9,801 bases of DNA, from contig CAZWAP010000067.1 in assembly GCA_964632005.1 (NCBI GenBank), positions 1 to 9,801 on the forward strand, written 5' to 3'. Each line of letters starts with the position of its first letter. Position 1 is the first letter of the stretch. Made by a program: the position numbers and the translations under genes. Below the pieces are notes generated by a model that searched no databases, was not told where the DNA came from, and saw nothing but the letters and a program-made list of their open reading frames with translations. Source of the DNA: CAZWAP01 sp964632005. Lineage in GTDB: Bacteria; Planctomycetota; Phycisphaerae; Sedimentisphaerales; Anaerobacaceae. Shown here piece after piece: positions 5,719 through 9,801 of the stretch.

Positions 5719-6261
5719 ATGTCATCTGGTCCAGCCAGAATCCTGTTGACGGGGCCGCCCGGCTGCGGCAAGACGACCGCCATTATGCGGATTGTCGAGC
5801 AGCTGGGCTGCCCGAAGGTCGCCGGCTTCTACACGCAGGAGATTCGCCAGGGCGGCAAGCGCCTGGGCTTTCGCTTCAAGCGCCTCGACGGCCCCGAGGG
5901 GATTCTGGCCCATCGCAGCATCAAAGGACCCTACAGAGTGGGCGGGTACGGCGTGGACATCGCAGCGTTCGAAGAGTCTGTAGTGCCCCTGCTGCACCCC
6001 GGGCGGTCCGAGGCAAGGTTGTTCGTAATCGACGAGATAGGGAAGATGGAGTGTTTATCAACGATGTTCGTCACGGCCGTGCGCCGATTGCTCGAATCCG
6101 ACAGGTCGGTCCTGGCCACGGTCGCTCAAAAAGGCGGCGGCTTTATTCGGGAGGTAAAGGAACATCCTGCTGTTGCACTTTTTAGCCTGAGGCGAGAAAA
6201 TCGCGAGCGGGTCGTCGTCGAGATCGCCGGGATTCTCGCGTCCGTGGATTTGACTGGATAG
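5719..6261 (+). CDS. THEP1-family nucleoside-triphosphatase
   Basis: A 180-residue P-loop NTPase, the usual size of the THEP1 (NTPase_1) family, whose members hydrolyse nucleoside triphosphates slowly and broadly and resemble kinases. The physiological role is unsettled. Visible motifs: Walker A GPPGCGKT (12-19); the family motif GFYTQE (36-41); a region with GFRFKRLDG (50-58); and Walker B with LFVIDEIGKME (101-111), where D105 and E106 would coordinate Mg and activate water. ATVAQKGGGF (133-142) is followed by FIREVKEH, matching the family's C-terminal part. Cytoplasmic, no signal. ATG 5719 has AGG about 9 bases upstream. It heads a same-strand run with DUF429 (39-base gap) and rtcA. Annotation as an adenylate or thymidylate kinase is less likely given the GFYTQE and DEIGKME motifs. 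Confidence 0.88.
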   Translation: MSSGPARILLTGPPGCGKTTAIMRIVEQLGCPKVAGFYTQEIRQGGKRLGFRFKRLDGPEGILAHRSIKGPYRVGGYGVDIAAFEESVVPLLHPGRSEARLFVIDEIGKMECLSTMFVTAVRRLLESDRSVLATVAQKGGGFIREVKEHPAVALFSLRRENRERVVVEIAGILASVDLTG

Positions 6262-6300
6262 GCGTCTGCGGCGAGGCCGGGCGGGTGATTTGCAATAATT

Positions 6301-6804
6301 ATGCCGAAAGGACGGACATTTCGAGTTGCCGGGGTGGACGGCTGCAGGGCAGGCTGGCTTTTAGCTGTTGCATCGGTCGCGGCGGGGCGCTGCCGGCCGG
6401 CGGCGCGTGGGGCTTACCGCCTCGAGAGGCTGGAGGTCGCAGCTACCTTCTCAGAGGTCCTCTCGAGTCTGGCTGATTGTGAGCTGATCTGCGTGGATAT
6501 CCCGATAGGGCTGAGCAACGGCCCGCCGCGCGAGTGCGACATCGCCGCCAGAAAGATGCTCGGCGCCCGCCGGAGCAGCGTTTTCCCGGCACCGGTCAGG
6601 GCGGTTCTTGGAGAGAGCGGCTACCGTGCCGCCGGCCGTCTCGTCGGCCTGCGCGACGGGAACGGCCGGGACCTCGCAATGGGCCTGGTCGAAAGCTGGA
6701 GCGAAAGTGGTGATTCGGCCATAATCAGGGCGCCGAAGCTCGATGTCAACAAGGTCCGATGCATTGTCATAGGCGATCTGGTCTTGGATTTGAATGAATC
6801 CTGA
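6301..6804 (+). CDS. DUF429 protein, C-terminally shortened
   Basis: The N-terminal part fits DUF429, a predicted RNase H-fold nuclease family: GVDGCRAGW (11-19, with D13), DIPIGL (66-71), CDIAARKMLG (79-88) and RRSSVFPAPVRAVL (90-103). Family members usually run to roughly 230-250 residues and continue with a Q-W/K-I-E-V-D helix region and an EVHPE motif. Here similarity fades after about residue 110 and the chain ends at 167 without EVHPE or the late lysine/acidic motif. The last 25 residues (from about 147) look unrelated to the family. The gene may thus be a truncated remnant, or a divergent short form. There is no clear ribosome binding site at ATG 6301. Its stop overlaps the rtcA start by 11 bases, so translation through it may help start RtcA even if the protein is inactive. 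Confidence 0.75.
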   Translation: MPKGRTFRVAGVDGCRAGWLLAVASVAAGRCRPAARGAYRLERLEVAATFSEVLSSLADCELICVDIPIGLSNGPPRECDIAARKMLGARRSSVFPAPVRAVLGESGYRAAGRLVGLRDGNGRDLAMGLVESWSESGDSAIIRAPKLDVNKVRCIVIGDLVLDLNES

Positions 6805-7855
6805 TAACCAGCCTGTACTGATCGATGGGAGCGTTGGCGAAGGAGGCGGCCAGGTACTCCGCACCAGTCTTGCGCTGGCGTGTATAACCGGCAGGCCCTT
6901 TCACATAGAGAACATCCGCGCCGCCCGTCCCAATCCGGGCCTGGCCAAACAGCACCTAAGCTGCGTCCGGGCGGCGACCCGGATAAGCCGGGCCGAATGT
7001 ACGGGCGACGAGATTGGCTCGCAGGTCTTGAGTTTTCGCCCGGGCCCCGTTCAAGGCGGCGACTATCGCTTCGAGGTTGGCTCGGCCGGCTCGGCCACGC
7101 TCGTGGCGCAGACGGTTCTGCCGGCCCTCTTTCTTGCCGACAAACCGTCCAGCGTTACTGTAACCGGGGGGACGCACAACCCGTGGGCGCCGCCTTTCGA
7201 CTTCTTGAACGAGAGCTTCCTGCCGGCGATCTGGCGGTCTGGCTTCCGTGCTCGGTGCAGGCTCCTCAAGCACGGGTTTTACCCTGCCGGCGGTGGAATA
7301 ATCGCGCTTGCTGTCACACCGGCCAGCCGACCCCGGCCCATAGACCTCTGCGCCCGGCCCACGGGCGCGGAGATCCGCGCGAGGATATACACCGCTAAGC
7401 TGCCTTCGCATATCGCAGCCCGCCAGCAAGGCCTCCTCGGCCGGGCCGAGCTTGAGTTCGCGGAGATCGAGCAGGTCGAAGTCGGCGACTCGGACGGGCC
7501 GGGCAACTGCGTTATGATTCGCATCTGCACCGCGGTAGAGACAACGGTCTTTACTGCGTTCGGCCAGCGGGGCAAGCCATCCAAGGAGGTCGTCTCCGAG
7601 GTCATCGAGACAGCCGTCGATTTCCTCGGCAGCGGTGCCGCCATCGACCGGTACCTGGCCGACCAGCTTTTGATCTACATCGCGCTTAGCCGTGCAGGCT
7701 CCTTCACCACCAACCAGCTTTCCAGCCACCTGCTGACCAACATACAGGTCATAAAAAAGTTCCTTCCAGTGGATTTCGACGTGCAGGAGCAGGGCCGTAT
7801 TTATCGGGTCTCCTGCCGTCCAGCTTCAAACAGCCTGCCTGAGAATCCAGCCTGA
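6794..7855 (+). CDS. rtcA: RNA 3'-terminal phosphate cyclase
   Basis: Converts RNA 3'-phosphate ends to 2',3'-cyclic phosphates using ATP through a covalent enzyme-AMP intermediate; related enzymes can also adenylate 5'-phosphate ends. The protein has 353 residues (E. coli RtcA 338). Seen: IDGSVGEGGGQVLRTSLAL (10-28), the family signature; RPNPGLAKQHL (45-55); FEVGSAGSATLVAQTVLPAL (93-112), shared by all members; GFYPAGGG (161-168); the inserted small domain around 190-260; YLADQL (287-292); and SHLLTNI (311-317) with the nucleophile His312, equivalent to His309 of E. coli. All key residues are present, so it should be active. ATG 6794 lies inside the end of the DUF429 gene, with only a weak GGA ribosome binding site, suggesting translational coupling. 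Neither rtcB nor the regulator rtcR is nearby. Confidence 0.95.
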   Translation: MNPDNQPVLIDGSVGEGGGQVLRTSLALACITGRPFHIENIRAARPNPGLAKQHLSCVRAATRISRAECTGDEIGSQVLSFRPGPVQGGDYRFEVGSAGSATLVAQTVLPALFLADKPSSVTVTGGTHNPWAPPFDFLNESFLPAIWRSGFRARCRLLKHGFYPAGGGIIALAVTPASRPRPIDLCARPTGAEIRARIYTAKLPSHIAARQQGLLGRAELEFAEIEQVEVGDSDGPGNCVMIRICTAVETTVFTAFGQRGKPSKEVVSEVIETAVDFLGSGAAIDRYLADQLLIYIALSRAGSFTTNQLSSHLLTNIQVIKKFLPVDFDVQEQGRIYRVSCRPASNSLPENPA

Positions 7856-7869
7856 GGCTGCAAGAACGC

Positions 7870-7898
7870 TTGTCGAATTCCCTGGTTTTCGGTAGACT
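7870..7898 (+). promoter_or_regulatory. Promoter candidate for the acyl ligase gene
   Basis: TTGTCG (7870-7875), 17 bases, TAGACT (7893-7898): each box matches four of six consensus positions at ideal spacing. It starts 15 bases after the rtcA stop and about 97 bases before the next ATG. No terminator follows rtcA, so read-through is also possible. Confidence 0.35.
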
Positions 7899-7994
7899 AT
7901 CGGCAATAGATAGCAAGATACGATCACTTAGCCCTGCTGCAGCGGCTTCCGATCCGTTTGCAGCGATCTTCAAGTCACCGGAGCATACCAGCAG

Positions 7995-9743
7995 ATGGCT
8001 GCTGATTTGCGGTACAACAACCTTAGCGAGCTTTTCGAGGGTTCCTTAGGAGCGGTTCCGTGGCTCGAGAAGGTCTGTCTCGAGGTCATACGGGCCGATC
8101 GCTGCGAGCAGTTCACTTTTCGACAATTGAAAACCGGGGCGGTCAAATTTGCCGCCTGGCTGAGAGGGTATGCCCGCATCAGGCCGGCGGACAAGGTCGC
8201 CATACTCGGCAGGAACCGCGCCGACTGGGACGTGGCATTCTGGGGGTCGGTGCTCGCTGGTGCCGTTGCGGTCCTGATCGACCCCGAACGAGGTCCGCAG
8301 GGTGTAATCGACCACCTCAGATGCACCGATACGGCCGTCTTAGTGATGGCGGAGGATTATCTAAACCGCGAGGCGCGCCGCTGCGTAGCGGATTTTGCCA
8401 GAGGCGCCGGCATCGCTCTGGTTGAGATGACCGATAGACCCCTCTGCGACGCTCTTGCCAGCCAGCCGGGCCCAGGCCCGGACCGCGCGGCGCCGGCCGG
8501 ATCGTATGAGCGAGTCGCAGCCGACCTCTCACCGGATGAGACAGCAGTAATCCTTTGCACCTCCGGCACCACCGGTGACCCACGCGGGGTCGAGCTTACG
8601 CACGGCAACCTTCTTGCCAACATTGCCGGCTGCATCGAGAAGATTCACATAACCTCCACCGACGTGCTCGGCCACATCCTCCCGCCGCATCATTCTTTCG
8701 GCCTGACGGTGGGGAAGCTTCTGCCGCTTGCCGTCGGGGCCCGGAACATCTACACCGACAATTACCGCCGGATCCCCCAGCTCATCGGCGAAAAAGGCGT
8801 TACCATCTTCATCGCCGTGCCGGCAGTTTTTACTATGTTTGCCAAGAAGATCGACGAGAATCTCAGGGCCCGCAAGCGAAGAAATCCCTTCATCGGCCTT
8901 GTCGATCGCTACGCCCCCCGGCTCATCGGCAGGGGCATCATCAGAAGGTATCACTGGCAGAGGCTCCGCTTCTTCCTCTCCGGGGCTGCTCCTGTGCCGC
9001 GCTGGGTCCTGGAGGTATTCTGGCGTCACGGGCTGGGCCTGTACGAGGGTTATGGCACCACCGAGAACTCCCCTGTTTACGGCTTCAACGACGACCCGCG
9101 CAGGCTCGGGTCGGTGGGCAAGCCGATCAGCACCGTACACGTTAAAATCGTCGACGACGAAAACCGAGCTCTCGGCGCCGGTCAGACAGGAGAGATACTG
9201 TTGGGCGGGCCCTGCATTACGAAAGGCTACTACAAGGACCCCGCCGCCACTGCTGCCGCCGTCGAGACGGACGCGGCCGGCGTGCGATGGCTGCATACCG
9301 GCGACCTTGGCTATCTGGACCGCGAAGGCAACCTCTACATAACCGGGCGAAGAAAGTTCCTCATCGTTCTGCCGGGCGGAAAAAACGTCAATCCCGAGCT
9401 CGTCGAGTCCGCGATCTCGGAGGCGCGCTTCGTCGATGAGGTGCTTGTCGTCCCGGCTCTGAAGAAGGGCTGCAATGGAATTGTGCAGGAAACGATTCGT
9501 GCGATCGTTCAACCGGCCTGGGAGGCTATCCAGAACCACACACACCACAGCTACGACGAGCTGGCAAATCGCCCCGAGCTGCTGAAGTCAATCGTCTGGC
9601 AGAGTATCAACGAAACCCAGAAAAACAACAAGAGGCTCGCTTCCTTTGAAAAGCTGTCCCCCGCGGACCTCGAAGTCAAGATCGACGAGTTCGAAAAGAC
9701 TTCGACCGGAAAGATCAAACGCCAGGCCTACATCCGGCTCTGA
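7995..9743 (+). CDS. AMP-forming fatty-acyl-CoA (or acyl-ACP) ligase
   Basis: An adenylate-forming (ANL superfamily) enzyme of 582 residues that activates a carboxylic acid, most likely a long-chain fatty acid, first to acyl-AMP and then to a thioester. Visible motifs: P-loop CTSGTTGDPRG (188-198); ALPHH-like LPPHHSFG (229-236); SGAAPVP (329-335); the adenine-binding YGTTEN (353-358); GEILLGGP (399-406); HTGDLGYLDREGN (434-446) with the ribose-binding D437; the hinge GRRK (451-454); and the C-terminal KTSTGKIKR (568-576) with catalytic K573. Between GRRK and the final lysine lies a helical segment of about 60 residues (497-560), as in long-chain acyl-CoA ligases. No transmembrane segment. ATG 7995 has GGAG (7980-7983) 11 bases upstream. 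No acyl carrier protein or thiolation domain is attached, so acyl-CoA ligase is favoured, but substrate cannot be read from sequence alone. Confidence 0.88.
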   Translation: MAADLRYNNLSELFEGSLGAVPWLEKVCLEVIRADRCEQFTFRQLKTGAVKFAAWLRGYARIRPADKVAILGRNRADWDVAFWGSVLAGAVAVLIDPERGPQGVIDHLRCTDTAVLVMAEDYLNREARRCVADFARGAGIALVEMTDRPLCDALASQPGPGPDRAAPAGSYERVAADLSPDETAVILCTSGTTGDPRGVELTHGNLLANIAGCIEKIHITSTDVLGHILPPHHSFGLTVGKLLPLAVGARNIYTDNYRRIPQLIGEKGVTIFIAVPAVFTMFAKKIDENLRARKRRNPFIGLVDRYAPRLIGRGIIRRYHWQRLRFFLSGAAPVPRWVLEVFWRHGLGLYEGYGTTENSPVYGFNDDPRRLGSVGKPISTVHVKIVDDENRALGAGQTGEILLGGPCITKGYYKDPAATAAAVETDAAGVRWLHTGDLGYLDREGNLYITGRRKFLIVLPGGKNVNPELVESAISEARFVDEVLVVPALKKGCNGIVQETIRAIVQPAWEAIQNHTHHSYDELANRPELLKSIVWQSINETQKNNKRLASFEKLSPADLEVKIDEFEKTSTGKIKRQAYIRL

Positions 9744-9760
9744 TGACGGGCGAAAACGGT

Positions 9761-9788
9761 TTGCACATTTGGCCCGACCGCGTATAAT
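9761..9788 (+). promoter_or_regulatory. Promoter for a gene beyond the right edge
   Basis: TTGCAC (9761-9766), 16 bases, and a perfect TATAAT (9783-9788). It lies 18 bases after the ligase stop and points out of the window, implying a new transcription unit on the + strand. The GCCCGACCG before the -10 box resembles the sequence before the TATAAT at 576. Confidence 0.5.
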
Positions 9789-9801
9789 CACTGGTGATTC
9801 G

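Overview
The window reads as a piece of a bacterial chromosome with high G+C content. Its gene set is a short vitamin B12-dependent ribonucleotide reductase, PolX with an intact PHP domain, a THEP1-type NTPase, a DUF429 protein, RtcA and an AMP-forming acyl ligase. This set, with consensus TATAAT -10 boxes, would suit a planctomycete (Phycisphaerae-like) or a similar environmental anaerobe. That placement is inference from gene content only and is weak.

Bases 1-400 differ from the rest: lower G+C, and the only gene on the minus strand. Read on the minus strand they carry, in order, a TTGACA-N17-TACAAA promoter, an attI-like GTTAGGC boundary, a small two-helix membrane protein gene with a good ribosome binding site, and then GCCTAAC followed by the left half of an attC-like site that runs off the window. 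This is the layout of the first gene cassette of an integron. No integrase gene lies where one would be expected (to the right, divergent).

Bases 630-3450 hold a cytoplasmic protein of unknown function, a 69-residue basic protein, and nrdJ. NrdJ keeps all active-site cysteines but ends before the usual C-terminal cysteine tail. A 400-base gap follows, with a perfect palindrome, three CCGGAAAA repeats and a strong intrinsic terminator at 3710-3750.

Bases 3851-5590 encode PolX. A TATAAT box ends only 7 bases before its ATG, which suggests a leaderless mRNA. A nested set of inverted repeats starts at its stop codon. THEP1, a C-terminally shortened DUF429 protein and rtcA follow as a compact run; the last two overlap by 11 bases. 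A separate promoter candidate precedes a fatty-acyl-CoA ligase-like gene (7995-9743), and a further promoter lies at the right edge, pointing out of the window.

Functionally the window mixes deoxynucleotide supply (nrdJ), DNA repair (polX), nucleotide/RNA end chemistry (THEP1, rtcA) and acyl activation. Apart from the THEP1-DUF429-rtcA run, nothing in the sequence ties these into one pathway. The most distinctive element is the integron-like cassette at the left edge.
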